Source: Deltaproteobacteria bacterium | GTDB lineage: Bacteria > Myxococcota > Myxococcia > Myxococcales > Anaeromyxobacteraceae | Direction: 5' to 3' | Length of the DNA: 64,000 bases | Assembly: GCA_016214955.1 (NCBI GenBank) | Contig: JACRMN010000001.1 | Coordinates: forward strand, 62,001 to 126,000 | Part shown: positions 39,977 through 48,714 of the stretch, piece after piece | How positions within the stretch are numbered: the first letter of the stretch is position 1 | Layout: each line of letters starts with the position of its first letter | The notes under the pieces: model-generated | What the model was told of the DNA's origin: nothing | Databases searched by the model: none | What the model saw: the letters and a program-made list of their open reading frames with translations, nothing else | Made by a program: the position numbers and the translations under genes

Positions 39977-41059
39977 ATGGCCGGCAAGAGAGCGAAGAGG
40001 GCGCCGCAGGCCACCGCGCGCAAGCCGGCGCGCCGCGTGCTGGGGAACGATCCCTTCGCGCGGGGAGCGGCACCGAGGATGGAGCGGGAGGAGGCGACTC
40101 CGACCGCGACTCCGACCCCTACCCCGACCCCTACCCCGACTCCGACCGCGACCTCGACCCCGACCTCGACCCCGACCTCGGTCTCGACCGAGACGTCGTG
40201 GAGCGGAGAGCTTCAGGATGCACTCGGCCTGCTGCTGCCCGCGCTCCGGGCGCGCCTGACGAGCCTCTCCCGGCTCTGGCGACTCGGGGAGCCGGCCGCG
40301 CCCCTCGACCCGCACGGCATGGACCCGTCACTGCTGGAGCGGGCCGCGCCGCTCCTCGACTTCCTCTACCTGACCTGGTGGCGGGTGGAGGTGAGGGGGG
40401 CAGCCGCGCTGCCGGCTGGGCCGGTGGTGGTGGTGGCCAACGGCTCCGGGGGTGTGCCCTGGGATGCGCTGGTGCTGCGGCTCGCCTACCGGCGCGAGAG
40501 CCCGGGCCACCGCGACCTGCGGCCGCTCGTCGACGCCTCGGTGCTCCAGCGGCCGATGGTCGGCGCCGCGGCGCGGCGCCTGGGCGCCGTCGAAGCCACG
40601 CCCGAGAACGCGCGGGCGGTGCTGCGGGAGGAGTCGGCCCTGGGCGTCTTTCCCGAGGGGCCGGCCCCGCACCCCTGGCCGCAGCGCTACCGCATCGGCG
40701 CCTTCGGCCGGGGCGGATTCGCCAAGATCTCCCTCCGCGCGGGCGCCTCGATCGTCCCCTGCGCCATCGTCGGCAGCGAGGAGGCCAGCCCGCCACTCGA
40801 CCGTCCCGGATTCCTGGCGGACGCGCTGCGGCTGCCGCTCCTGGCCTCCGTGCCCGGCGTTCCGCTGGGCCCGCTGGGCGGGCTCCCCCTGCCCTCGCGC
40901 TGGACGCTCACCTTCGGCGCGCCCATCGCCACCGGGGCGCTGGGCCCGGACGCGGCCGCCGATCCGCAGGCGGTGGCGCGCCTCACCGGCGAGGTCCGGG
41001 AGCGGCTCCAGGCACTGCTCGACGCGGGCGTTGCCGCCCGCCGCTCCGTCTTCCTGTAG
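39977..41059 (+). CDS. Acyltransferase-like protein with Thr-Pro repeat linker
   Basis: A 360-residue PlsC/lysophospholipid-acyltransferase-like protein. A basic N-terminal segment (~35 residues) is followed by a Thr/Ser-Pro repeat tract (~40-75). The domain shows [30 protein letters not shown] and [14 protein letters not shown], typical of the family; but the HxxxxD motif has NGSGGVPWD, so the His is missing. It may therefore be inactive or work differently. No ribosome site is seen; the promoter places the start next to the ATG. It converges with the desaturase gene. Confidence 0.75.
   Translation: MAGKRAKRAPQATARKPARRVLGNDPFARGAAPRMEREEATPTATPTPTPTPTPTPTATSTPTSTPTSVSTETSWSGELQDALGLLLPALRARLTSLSRLWRLGEPAAPLDPHGMDPSLLERAAPLLDFLYLTWWRVEVRGAAALPAGPVVVVANGSGGVPWDALVLRLAYRRESPGHRDLRPLVDASVLQRPMVGAAARRLGAVEATPENARAVLREESALGVFPEGPAPHPWPQRYRIGAFGRGGFAKISLRAGASIVPCAIVGSEEASPPLDRPGFLADALRLPLLASVPGVPLGPLGGLPLPSRWTLTFGAPIATGALGPDAAADPQAVARLTGEVRERLQALLDAGVAARRSVFL
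40095..40190 (+). repeat. Imperfect hexamer repeat coding Thr/Ser-Pro tract
   Basis: About 95 bases of CCGACC/CTACCC/CGACCT-type hexamers read in frame as alternating Thr/Ser-Pro/Ala. Repeat units vary at two positions, so it is not a perfect tandem. The same hexamer family occurs at 59764-59850 and, outside genes, at 24351-24390. Confidence 0.7.
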
Positions 41060-41062
41060 CGG

Positions 41063-41935
41063 CTACCAGGCCTCGAGGGCCGGCGCCGTCGCGCCGGGCT
41101 GCGGATCGCCCTCGCGCCCTTCCAGCACCGCGCGCGGAGGCAGGCGCAGGTCGCGGACCAGGCCCAGGAGCGCCAGCCCCCGGAGCACGTAGTAGGAGAC
41201 GTCGACCTCCCACCAGAACCAGCCCTGGTTGGCGGTGGACTGGTAGTGGTGGTGGTTGTTGTGCCAGCCCTCACCCAGGGTGACGAGGGCGATGAGCAGG
41301 CTGTTGCGCGAGTGATCGGCGGTGGGGTAGCGGCGCTTGCCGAAGAGGTGGGTGAGCGAGTTCACCAGGAACGTGCCGTGCCACAGGAACGCGGTGGAGA
41401 CGAAGAAGCCCCACAGCAAGGCCGGCATGCCGCCCGCCAGGTAGAAGGCCGCCGCATAGCCGCTCACCACCCAGAGGTGGTTGCGGTCGAGCCAGAGCAG
41501 CTCCGGGAAGCGGGCCAGGTCCTTCACCCGCTCCAGCCGCGTCTCGTCGTAGCGCCGCGCCAGGATCCAGCCCACGTGGCTCCACCAGAAGCCGCGGACG
41601 ATGGGCGAGTGGATGTCGTCGGCGGTGTCGCTGGTGCGGTGGTGGTGCCGGTGGTGCGCCGCCCACCAGAGCACGCCCTTCTGCGCCGAGGTGGTCCCGA
41701 GCACGGCCAGGAAGAGCTGGAAGGCCCGCCCGGTGCGGTAGGAGCGGTGCGAGAAGTAGCGGTGGAAGCCGGCGGTGATGCCGAACATCCGGATCGCGTA
41801 GCTGGCGGCGGCCAGGGCCACCCACTCCCATCCGAAGGGCGTGAGGAACGGCGTGGCCAGGGCCACTGCGTGGACAAGCCAGAAAGGGACGGAGGCCTTC
41901 CAGGCAGGGCGGTCGAGCGGGTCGAGCTGGGCCAA
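41063..41935 (-). CDS. Membrane fatty-acid desaturase (acyl-CoA Delta9 type)
   Basis: A 290-residue di-iron desaturase. The three His boxes are present: HRYFSH at 58-63, HHRHHH near 94-99 and HNNHHH near 240. Four membrane-spanning or hydrophobic stretches surround them. It would insert a double bond into membrane fatty acids using O2, so the organism meets oxygen at times. The start is a TTG with GAGGTGAG about 5 bases upstream, which decides it. It is convergent with the acyltransferase gene (3 bases apart). Confidence 0.92.
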   Translation of the reverse strand: MAQLDPLDRPAWKASVPFWLVHAVALATPFLTPFGWEWVALAAASYAIRMFGITAGFHRYFSHRSYRTGRAFQLFLAVLGTTSAQKGVLWWAAHHRHHHRTSDTADDIHSPIVRGFWWSHVGWILARRYDETRLERVKDLARFPELLWLDRNHLWVVSGYAAAFYLAGGMPALLWGFFVSTAFLWHGTFLVNSLTHLFGKRRYPTADHSRNSLLIALVTLGEGWHNNHHHYQSTANQGWFWWEVDVSYYVLRGLALLGLVRDLRLPPRAVLEGREGDPQPGATAPALEAW

Positions 41936-42020
41936 GTACTCACCTCGGTGACGGGAGAACGCTCGCCCAAGACTTGCCCGGGGCCTGTCACCAGCGGGTC
42001 ATCGTCCGCGCGGGACGCGC

Positions 42021-42374
42021 CTACCCGCCCCAACCGCGGCGCCGGAGGGCCATCCAGGCGTACCCGGCATCCAGGGCCCTGCGGAGGCCCGGCAGGTAGT
42101 AGAGCCGCAGGAGCGGCCCGTACCAGCGCCTCCGGAGCGCCCGGCAGACGGCCTCCAGCCCCTCGCTCACCCGCCCGTCGGCCTCGACGAGGTGGAGCGC
42201 CCGCTCGCAGCGCTCCGCGTCCACGGGCAGGCCGGCCAGTGCGCCGGGGGTCCGGAAGGAACGGACCTCGCACCTGCCCTGCAGGTGGGGGGTGAGGGCC
42301 GAGGCCGCCGTGCGGCAGACGGGGCAGTCGCCGTCCACCAGCAGGAGGTCGCGATCTGGGTCGGCCAGGGGCAC
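42021..42374 (-). CDS. DCC-family (DUF393, YuxK-like) thiol-disulfide protein
   Basis: A 117-residue protein with the family signature VDGDCPVCRTAASAL near the N-terminus; the D-x-C-x2-C gives the DCC name and CPVC resembles a thioredoxin active site. The rest (FRTPGALAGLP ... RRWYGPLLRLYYLPGLRRA) fits the DUF393 pattern. Function of the family is poorly known, and no redox partner is obvious beyond the cytochrome gene just upstream. The GTG at 42374 puts the motif ~15 residues in, as usual; no good ribosome site is seen. Confidence 0.8.
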   Translation of the reverse strand: MPLADPDRDLLLVDGDCPVCRTAASALTPHLQGRCEVRSFRTPGALAGLPVDAERCERALHLVEADGRVSEGLEAVCRALRRRWYGPLLRLYYLPGLRRALDAGYAWMALRRRGWGG

Positions 42375-42421
42375 GCCACCGGCAATAGCCGCCCGGGCCT
42401 CCCGGGGCCAGCCAACCGCGA

Positions 42422-43306
42422 TCAGGGGCGCGAGGCCGGCGGGGGGACGGGGTAGCCGGGCGAAGGCTGGCGAGGCGCCGGCGGCCTCACCTCGTCCTCG
42501 GGCCGGTCGGCGCCGGCGCGGGCAACCACCTTGAGGAAGGCGGCCACCTGCTGCGCCGCGGCCGGGGCGAGCTCGGGGGCGCCGGGGATGCCGGAGCGCG
42601 GCGCCAGGTGGCTGGCCAGCAGGGCGACCACGTCGAGGTCCGGCTTCTCGACGCCCAGCCGCGTCAGCTCTGGCCCGACGACGCCGCCGCGGCCGCGCAG
42701 CCGGTGGCACTGGAAGCACTGCCGGGCGAAGACGTCGGCGCCGAGCCGCGCCTCACCGCTGGCGCCCAGCGGGACGCGGGTGGCGCGGCCCACGGTTTCC
42801 TGCCAGGGGCCGAGCTCGATGCGCTCCACGCCCCGCACCCAGTACCAGCGCTGCCGGCTGTCGGTGCCCAGGCCGGGGGCCTCTGCGTCGGGCCAGGCGA
42901 GGAGGAGCGGGCCGCTCTCGGGGCTGGCCTCGGCGAGCGGCTTGCCGTCCATCTGGTCGGCGAGCACCGGCTGGCTCTGCCGGATGGCGTTCAGGGGCAC
43001 GGCGGCGACGTAGCCCCCGCGCCCGTGGAAGAAGGCGGTGTCCGCGCCGCGCAGCAGCGGGAGCCCCTCGTTGAAGAACGGGGGAAGGGAGGCGCCGGCG
43101 TAGGCGGCCTCGCGCCCGCCCCGGGGATCGACTCCGCGGAGGGTCCGCCGCTCCAGCTTGGCCAGGTCGGCGGCGGAGAGGCCGAAGGGGCCCCTGTCCA
43201 CGTGGCCCTCGATGCGGAGCAGGTCGGAGGCCGCGGGCGGCCGGAGCTTGGACCAGGCGCTGCAGGACGCCAGGGCCGCGAGGAGGAGCACGCCGAACGT
43301 TCTCAT
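42422..43306 (-). CDS. Cytochrome c lipoprotein with molybdopterin-fold-like N-terminal domain
   Basis: A 294-residue lipoprotein (lipobox LAALASC, Cys near 15). Residues ~30-165 resemble the oxidoreductase molybdopterin-binding (SUOX-like) beta domain: IEGHVDRGPFGLSAADLAKL, GRGGYVAAVPLNAI, LADQMDGKPLAEASPESG and WYWVRGVERIEL. No cofactor-binding Cys is evident there, so it may bind no molybdenum. A single-heme cytochrome c follows with CFQCHRLRG and a Pro-rich tail. It probably passes electrons at the outer face of a membrane. The DCC-protein gene follows it. Confidence 0.78.
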   Translation of the reverse strand: MRTFGVLLLAALASCSAWSKLRPPAASDLLRIEGHVDRGPFGLSAADLAKLERRTLRGVDPRGGREAAYAGASLPPFFNEGLPLLRGADTAFFHGRGGYVAAVPLNAIRQSQPVLADQMDGKPLAEASPESGPLLLAWPDAEAPGLGTDSRQRWYWVRGVERIELGPWQETVGRATRVPLGASGEARLGADVFARQCFQCHRLRGRGGVVGPELTRLGVEKPDLDVVALLASHLAPRSGIPGAPELAPAAAQQVAAFLKVVARAGADRPEDEVRPPAPRQPSPGYPVPPPASRP

Positions 43307-43367
43307 GGGGCCGGTTCTACGCTATGTTCCGTGGCTCCCCAAGGGGCAACGAGAAGAGGCGAGACCA

Positions 43368-43589
43368 ATGGCGAGAGCTTTCATCGGGTCGGTCGAGTGC
43401 CAGGTCCAGGTGGACAAGGATCTGGGGGACAGCTGGGCGGTCACCGTCGTTCCCCCGCGGCCCAGGAAGGGCGAACAGGCCCTGGCGAGCCGGGTGGTGA
43501 AGCTCCAGGGCGAGGACCGCGACAAGGTCACCGCCGGCGCCCTCGAGATCCTCCAGAAGCACGGCCAGATCGACAAGTTCGAGCTGTGA
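43368..43589 (+). CDS. Small conserved-looking protein, unknown
   Basis: A 73-residue charged protein with a probable beta-rich body (FIGSVECQVQVDKDLGDSWAV). No membrane segment or cofactor motif; no recognised family. Coding character is supported by the codon pattern and by AGAAGAGG upstream of the ATG at 43368. It lies 68 bases before the giant TPR gene, separated by two hairpins. Confidence 0.65.
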   Translation: MARAFIGSVECQVQVDKDLGDSWAVTVVPPRPRKGEQALASRVVKLQGEDRDKVTAGALEILQKHGQIDKFEL

Positions 43590-43591
43590 GC

Positions 43592-43629
43592 GCGGGGGCT
43601 TGACCCCGCCGGCCCGCCTCGCGCGGGCC
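43592..43629 (+). other. Tandem hairpins between the small gene and the TPR gene
   Basis: GCGGGG/CCCCGC (43592-43597, 43604-43609) and GGCCCG/CGGGCC (43611-43616, 43624-43629) stand back to back. No T run follows, so they may stabilise mRNA ends or regulate rather than terminate. Confidence 0.35.
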
Positions 43630-43656
43630 GTGATGCCGGCGTCGGAGTGAGGGCTG

Positions 43657-46600
43657 ATGGCCGACGGCAGCAACCGCGCCGAGACGACGCCGCCTGCCAG
43701 GGAGCGGAGCGGCGTCGACTCCATCGCCGAGGAGCTTGCCGCCCGCATCGAGGACCTGCCGGGCGAGGGCGATGCCGTCGACTGGGCCGCCACCGCCGCG
43801 ACCTGCGAGCGGGAAGCGGCCGAGCGCGGCCCGGGCCGCGAGGCGGCCCTGCTGCTGCACCAGTCCGGCCGCATTCACGAGGAGCGGCTCGGCAGCCCGG
43901 AGGTGGCCCTCGCCTACTACGAGGGCGCGCTGGCCCTCGACCCCACCCACCTGCCCTCGCTCCAGGCGGCCCGGCGCATCGCCGCCGCCTGGGGCTACGC
44001 CACCCGCGAGTGCCGCTTCCTGGAGGCCGAGGCGCGGGTGACGCCCGATCCGGCCCGGGCGGCAGAGCTGGACTATGCCCGGGCCCGGCTCCTGGCGGGC
44101 GCGCTGGGCAAGCCGGAGGAAGCCCGGGCCCTCCTGGCCGAGGCGGCCACCCGCCACCCCACCCACCTGCCGCTGCTCTCGGACCATGGCCGGCTCTCGG
44201 CGGCCCACGCGCCCGAGGCGCTCCTGGCCGACTGGCGGCGCGCCGCGGAGATCGCCGACGACGCCACCGCTGCCCAGCTCCTCTGCGCCGCCAGCCACCT
44301 GGCCGCGGAGCGGCTGGGACGGCCCGACGAGGCCGCGGAGCTGGCGCTGGCCGCCTTCCGCCGCTGCCCGGCCGACCCGGGGGCGCGGGCGCTGGCCCTG
44401 CGCCACGCCGAGCGCCGGGGCCAGGACGACGACCGGGCGGCGATGCTGGCGGCCGAGGGGCGCGAGGCCTCCACGCCGCGAGCGGCGGCGCTCGCGCTCC
44501 TGCAGCTCGCCCGAGCGGAGGAGGAGCGCGGCCGGCCAGAGCAGGCGCTGGAGGCGCTCACCGAGGCCCGGCGGCGGGCCCCGGCAGACCCGGCCGTGCT
44601 CCGGGAGCGAGCCCGCCTGGCGGAGCGGCGAGAGGCCTGGGGGGAGCTCTGCGAGGTGCTGCGCGCCCGCGCCGAGATGCACCGGCCCGAGAGCGGCGGC
44701 GATCCCGCCGAGCGGGTGGCGGCGCTCCTGCAGCTCGCCGACGTGACCGACCAGCGGCTGGGGCAGCCGGACGCCGCCGCCGCCTGCTGGCGCGAGGCCC
44801 GCCTCCTCCAGCCGGGGAACCGCACCGCCCTCTCGGCGCTGGGCCGCTACCACGCTCGCCGCGGCGAGTGGGAGCAGGTGCTGGAGACCTTCCTCGCCGA
44901 GCGCGACGCAGCCGACGACCCCCGCGAGCGCGCCCAGCGCTGCTTCAAGGCGGGCGAGCTGCTGGAGGAGCGCCTGGCGCGGCCCGACGAGGCCGCGGCC
45001 CTCTATGGCGAGGCGCTCGCCCACGACCGCACCCTGCTCTCCGCGGCGCGGGCCCAGGAGCGGTTGCTGACGCGCCTGGGGCGCGTCGAGGAGCTGGCGG
45101 CCCTGCTGGAGAGCGAGCTCGGCGCCAGCACCGATCCGGGCCAACAGATCGCACTGCTCTTCCGCCTGGCCCAGCTCCGCGAGGACCGGCTCGGCGACCT
45201 GGACGGCGCCGCCGACTGCTACCGGCGGGCGCTGGAGGTGGACCCGGGCCACCTCCTGGCGCTCCGGTCGCTGGCGGTGGTCCTGGACCGCGCCGGCAAG
45301 CGGGCCGAGCTGGCGGTGGCCCTCGAGCACGCCGCCGCGGTGGTGAAGGACCCGCCGCAGGTGGTCGACCTCCTCACCCGCGCCGGCGAGGTGCGCGACG
45401 AGGCCGGCGACGAGGCCGGCGCCGCCGCCGCCTGGGAGCGGGCCCTGGCCATCGATCCCGCCCACCTGCCGGCGCTGCGCTCCCTGGGCAGCCTCTGCGC
45501 CCGGGCCGGGCGCTGGGAGGAGCTGGTGGACATGTGCCGGGCCGAGGCCCAGGCCCTGCCCTCCGCCGAGGCCGCCGCCGCGCTCCTGGTGCGGGTGGGC
45601 GAGATCCTGGAGGACAAGCTGGAGCGGCCGGCCGAGGCCATGGCCGCCTGGCGCGAGGCCCTCACCCTCTCGCCCGCCCACCCCCGGGCGCTGGCCTCGC
45701 TGGCACGGCTCCACCGGACCCGCGGCGAGCTGGAGCCGCTCGTCGAGGTGCTGCGCGCCGACGCCGACGCCCGCACCTCGTCCACCGAGCGGGCCGCGCT
45801 CCTGGCCGAGGTTGCCGAGGTCCACGAGCGCCAGCTCCACGACCCGGTCGCGGCCGCGGAGGTCCACGAGGAGGCGCTGCGGGCCGACCCGGGCTTCGCC
45901 CCCTCGCGCCGCGCCCTGCACCGGCTCCTGGCCGCGGCCGAGCGCTGGCCGGAGCTGGCCCAGGCGCTGCGCTCCGAGGCCGACGCGACCGAGGGCCCGG
46001 AGCGCTCGGCGGCGCTGCTGGAGCTCGCCTGGCTGCAGGCGGAGCGGCTCGGCGACCCCGAGGCGGCCGAGCGGACCTGCCGCGAGATCAGGTCGGCCGA
46101 GCCTGCCCACGTCGGGGCCGGCCTGCTCCTCGATCGGCTGGGCGCCGCGCCCGACGCCGCCGCGCGCGCCGGCCAGGCGAGCCTGGTCTCCGACCCCGCC
46201 GTGGCCCGGCCGCTCTGGGTGGCCTCGGCGCTGGACCTGCGGGTGGCCGGGGCCGATCCGTCGCCGGCGCTGGAGCGGGCCGCCGCCCTGGACCCCTCCG
46301 ACCCGGTGGCCGGGCCGGCCATGGAGGGCCAGCTTCGCGCCCAGGGCCGCTTCGCCGACCTGGCCCTTCACTGGGAGGCGCGGGAGAAGACCGACGGCGA
46401 CGGCGAGTCCCGCGCCGAGTGCGCCCTGCGCGCCGCCGAGGCATGGGACGACGCCGGCGATCGGGAGCGGTCCCGCGCCGCCATCGACCGGTGCCTGCGC
46501 CTCACCCCCGACGCCCTTCCCGCCTGGCAGGCGCTGCGCCGCCACCACCTGCGCTGCGGCGACTGGGCCGGCGTGCGCCACGCCCTGCAGGCCGAGGCGG

Positions 46601-48651
46601 CCCGCTCCCGCGACGCCCGCTCGGCGGTGGCCGCGCTCTCCCAGGCGGCGGCGGTGGCCCAGAGCCGCCTGGGGGACCCGCGGGGTGCGGTCGAGGACCT
46701 GCGGAGCGCCCTGGAGCGCGACCCGCTCGACGCCGCGCTGGCGGCGCGCCTGGTGGATCTGCTGCACGGCTCCGAGTCGGCTGCCGACCTGTGCGCGCTC
46801 CGGGAGGCCCGCGCCCGCGCGGCGCGGGGGCCGGTCGAGGCGGCCGAGGAGTGGCTGGCAGCCGCACGGGTCGCCGCAGGACCGCTCCAGGACCCGGACC
46901 GGGCGCTGGAGGCCGTGGACCAGGCGGTGGCGCTCCGGCCCTCCTGGCAGGAGGCGCTCCTGGAGCGGGCCCGCCTGCTGGCCTCCGTCCCGGGCCGGGC
47001 GGCCGACGCAGCCCGGGACCTGGGCGCCTGCCTCACCCTGGGCGGCGAGCCCGCCGCCCTGGCGCCGGTGCACCTGGAGCTCGCGGCCCTCCACCAGGGT
47101 CCCCTCGGCGACGCGCCGCGGGCCATGAGCCACCTCAACGCGGTGCTGGCCTCCGCCCCCGAGAACGTGGAAGCGCTGACGCGGCTCGCCCGCATCCACC
47201 GCGAGGCCCAGAACTGGCCAGCCGCCGCCGACGCCCTGCGCCGGCTGGTGAGCACGCAGGCCCTCTCCGGCGACGAGCAGGTGCCGCGGCTCCTCGAGCT
47301 CGCCGAGGTGCGGGCCGAGGGGTTCGACGATGCGCCGGCGGCCGCCGAGCTCTGCGAGCGGGCGCTCGACCTCGCTCCGGGACACGCCCCGGCCCTCGAC
47401 CTGCTGGTGCGGGTCCGGGAGAAGGCCGAGGACGTGCCCGGCCTGGTGACGGCGCTCATCCGGGCGGGGCGCGAGGGCAAGGACGGGGCCCGGCGCGGCT
47501 CGGCGCGGATGCGGGCGGCCCGGCTGCTGGCCGAGCGGCTCGGCGACCCGGTGCAGGCGGCGGAGCTGCTGCGCCAGGCCATCGCCGAGGAGCCCGGCTC
47601 CATTCCGGCGCGGGAGCAGCTCGCCGAGCTCCTGGCGCAGGGCGAGCCGGAGCGGGCCGCCGAGGAGCAGCGGCTCATCCTGGATCTGGACCCGGCCCGC
47701 GTGGAGACCTGGCACTCGCTCTACCGGCTCTTCCAGCGCTCGCGGGCCCACGACCGCGCCTTCGTGGCCGCCTCGGTCCTGCGCTTCCTGCAGGCCGCCG
47801 ACGCGGGCGAGGCCGCCTTCCTCGCCGAGACCACGCCCCAGGCGCCGCGCCTGAGCGCCCAGACCGTGGGGCCGGACGAGTGGGAGGCGCTGCGCCACCC
47901 GCTCGACAGGGGCCCGCTCTCCGAGCTCATGGCGCTGGCCGGCGAGCACCTGGGCCGGCTGCTGCCCGCCCCCGCCGAGGCGCCGCGCCTGAAGGGCTCC
48001 CACCCGGTGCGGCGACAGCTCGAGGAGCTGGCCCGCAACCTCGACGTCCGCGACTTCACCTTGCTGGAGGGCGGCGAGGGGGCGGCGCTGGCGCTCGACC
48101 CCACCCCGGCCGACCAGGCCCGCGTCGGCGGCGAGTTCCAGCGGCGCCACGGCCCCGCCGAGCAGCGCTTCCTGCTGGCGCGGGTCGCGGCGCGACTCCG
48201 GGCCCGCAACGGCCTGGCCGACCACCTCGGGCCGGGACGCCTGGGCGAGTTCCTCGCGGCCACGGTGCGGCAGGTGGCCGGGAACTGGTCGGCCACCGGC
48301 GACCCGGGCGAGGGGCTCGTGAAGCAGGTGGCCAAGGTGCTGCCGCGGCGCACGCGCCGGGCCGTCGAGGAGCTGGCCGGGAGGCTCGCACCCCTCGAGG
48401 TGGACCTCATCGCCTGGTACGCGTCGATGTCGGGCACCGCCGACCGCGCCGGCCTGCTGCTCTGCGGCGACGTCACGGCGGCACTGCAGCTGGTGCTGCG
48501 GGACGGAGCCCCGGCTCCGCCCCGCCCCGAGCCCGCCACCGACGTCCGGGAGGCGGTGCGCACCCGGCCCGACCTGCAGGAGCTGCTGCGCTTCGCCGCC
48601 TCCGACGAGCACTTCCGGCTGCGCCAGCGGCTGCGGATGGCCATCGCCTGA
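43657..48651 (+). CDS. Giant TPR-like repeat protein (1,664 residues)
   Basis: A 1,664-residue cytoplasmic-looking protein without a signal peptide. Ala/Leu/Arg-rich helix pairs of ~34-40 residues repeat through nearly all of it, with units such as ALAYYEGALALDPTHLPSLQA, AADCYRRALEVDPGHLLALRS, AMAAWREALTLSPAHPRALAS and AAELCERALDLAPGHAPALDL. This marks it as TPR, an assembly scaffold. The C-terminal ~350 residues are less regular. The ATG at 43657 follows GAGTGAGGG. Proteins of this kind are frequent in myxobacteria; partner and role are unknown. Confidence 0.85.
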   Translation: MADGSNRAETTPPARERSGVDSIAEELAARIEDLPGEGDAVDWAATAATCEREAAERGPGREAALLLHQSGRIHEERLGSPEVALAYYEGALALDPTHLPSLQAARRIAAAWGYATRECRFLEAEARVTPDPARAAELDYARARLLAGALGKPEEARALLAEAATRHPTHLPLLSDHGRLSAAHAPEALLADWRRAAEIADDATAAQLLCAASHLAAERLGRPDEAAELALAAFRRCPADPGARALALRHAERRGQDDDRAAMLAAEGREASTPRAAALALLQLARAEEERGRPEQALEALTEARRRAPADPAVLRERARLAERREAWGELCEVLRARAEMHRPESGGDPAERVAALLQLADVTDQRLGQPDAAAACWREARLLQPGNRTALSALGRYHARRGEWEQVLETFLAERDAADDPRERAQRCFKAGELLEERLARPDEAAALYGEALAHDRTLLSAARAQERLLTRLGRVEELAALLESELGASTDPGQQIALLFRLAQLREDRLGDLDGAADCYRRALEVDPGHLLALRSLAVVLDRAGKRAELAVALEHAAAVVKDPPQVVDLLTRAGEVRDEAGDEAGAAAAWERALAIDPAHLPALRSLGSLCARAGRWEELVDMCRAEAQALPSAEAAAALLVRVGEILEDKLERPAEAMAAWREALTLSPAHPRALASLARLHRTRGELEPLVEVLRADADARTSSTERAALLAEVAEVHERQLHDPVAAAEVHEEALRADPGFAPSRRALHRLLAAAERWPELAQALRSEADATEGPERSAALLELAWLQAERLGDPEAAERTCREIRSAEPAHVGAGLLLDRLGAAPDAAARAGQASLVSDPAVARPLWVASALDLRVAGADPSPALERAAALDPSDPVAGPAMEGQLRAQGRFADLALHWEAREKTDGDGESRAECALRAAEAWDDAGDRERSRAAIDRCLRLTPDALPAWQALRRHHLRCGDWAGVRHALQAEAARSRDARSAVAALSQAAAVAQSRLGDPRGAVEDLRSALERDPLDAALAARLVDLLHGSESAADLCALREARARAARGPVEAAEEWLAAARVAAGPLQDPDRALEAVDQAVALRPSWQEALLERARLLASVPGRAADAARDLGACLTLGGEPAALAPVHLELAALHQGPLGDAPRAMSHLNAVLASAPENVEALTRLARIHREAQNWPAAADALRRLVSTQALSGDEQVPRLLELAEVRAEGFDDAPAAAELCERALDLAPGHAPALDLLVRVREKAEDVPGLVTALIRAGREGKDGARRGSARMRAARLLAERLGDPVQAAELLRQAIAEEPGSIPAREQLAELLAQGEPERAAEEQRLILDLDPARVETWHSLYRLFQRSRAHDRAFVAASVLRFLQAADAGEAAFLAETTPQAPRLSAQTVGPDEWEALRHPLDRGPLSELMALAGEHLGRLLPAPAEAPRLKGSHPVRRQLEELARNLDVRDFTLLEGGEGAALALDPTPADQARVGGEFQRRHGPAEQRFLLARVAARLRARNGLADHLGPGRLGEFLAATVRQVAGNWSATGDPGEGLVKQVAKVLPRRTRRAVEELAGRLAPLEVDLIAWYASMSGTADRAGLLLCGDVTAALQLVLRDGAPAPPRPEPATDVREAVRTRPDLQELLRFAASDEHFRLRQRLRMAIA

Positions 48652-48654
48652 GGT

Positions 48655-48682
48655 AGCCGGGCCGCCCTCGGGCTGCCCGGCT
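48655..48682. terminator. Strong hairpin between the TPR and CinA-like genes
   Basis: AGCCGGGC (48655-48662) and GCCCGGCT (48675-48682) form an 8-bp stem enclosing a smaller CCC/GGG stem. It lies 4 bases after the TPR stop and 32 before the convergent stop. No T run; bidirectional termination is inferred. Confidence 0.42.
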
Positions 48683-48714
48683 CGCGAACCCCGGTACCGG
48701 CCGCGCCCGGGCCG

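Noticed and set aside
40095-40190. The TP repeats as a CRISPR or VNTR array
   Set aside because: Units are 6 bases and imperfect; there are no spacers; the tract codes for protein.
43528-48612. A 1,694-codon minus-strand frame opposite the TPR gene
   Set aside because: The plus strand encodes TPR repeats with normal codon bias; the opposite translation is low-complexity Gln/Gly/Arg.
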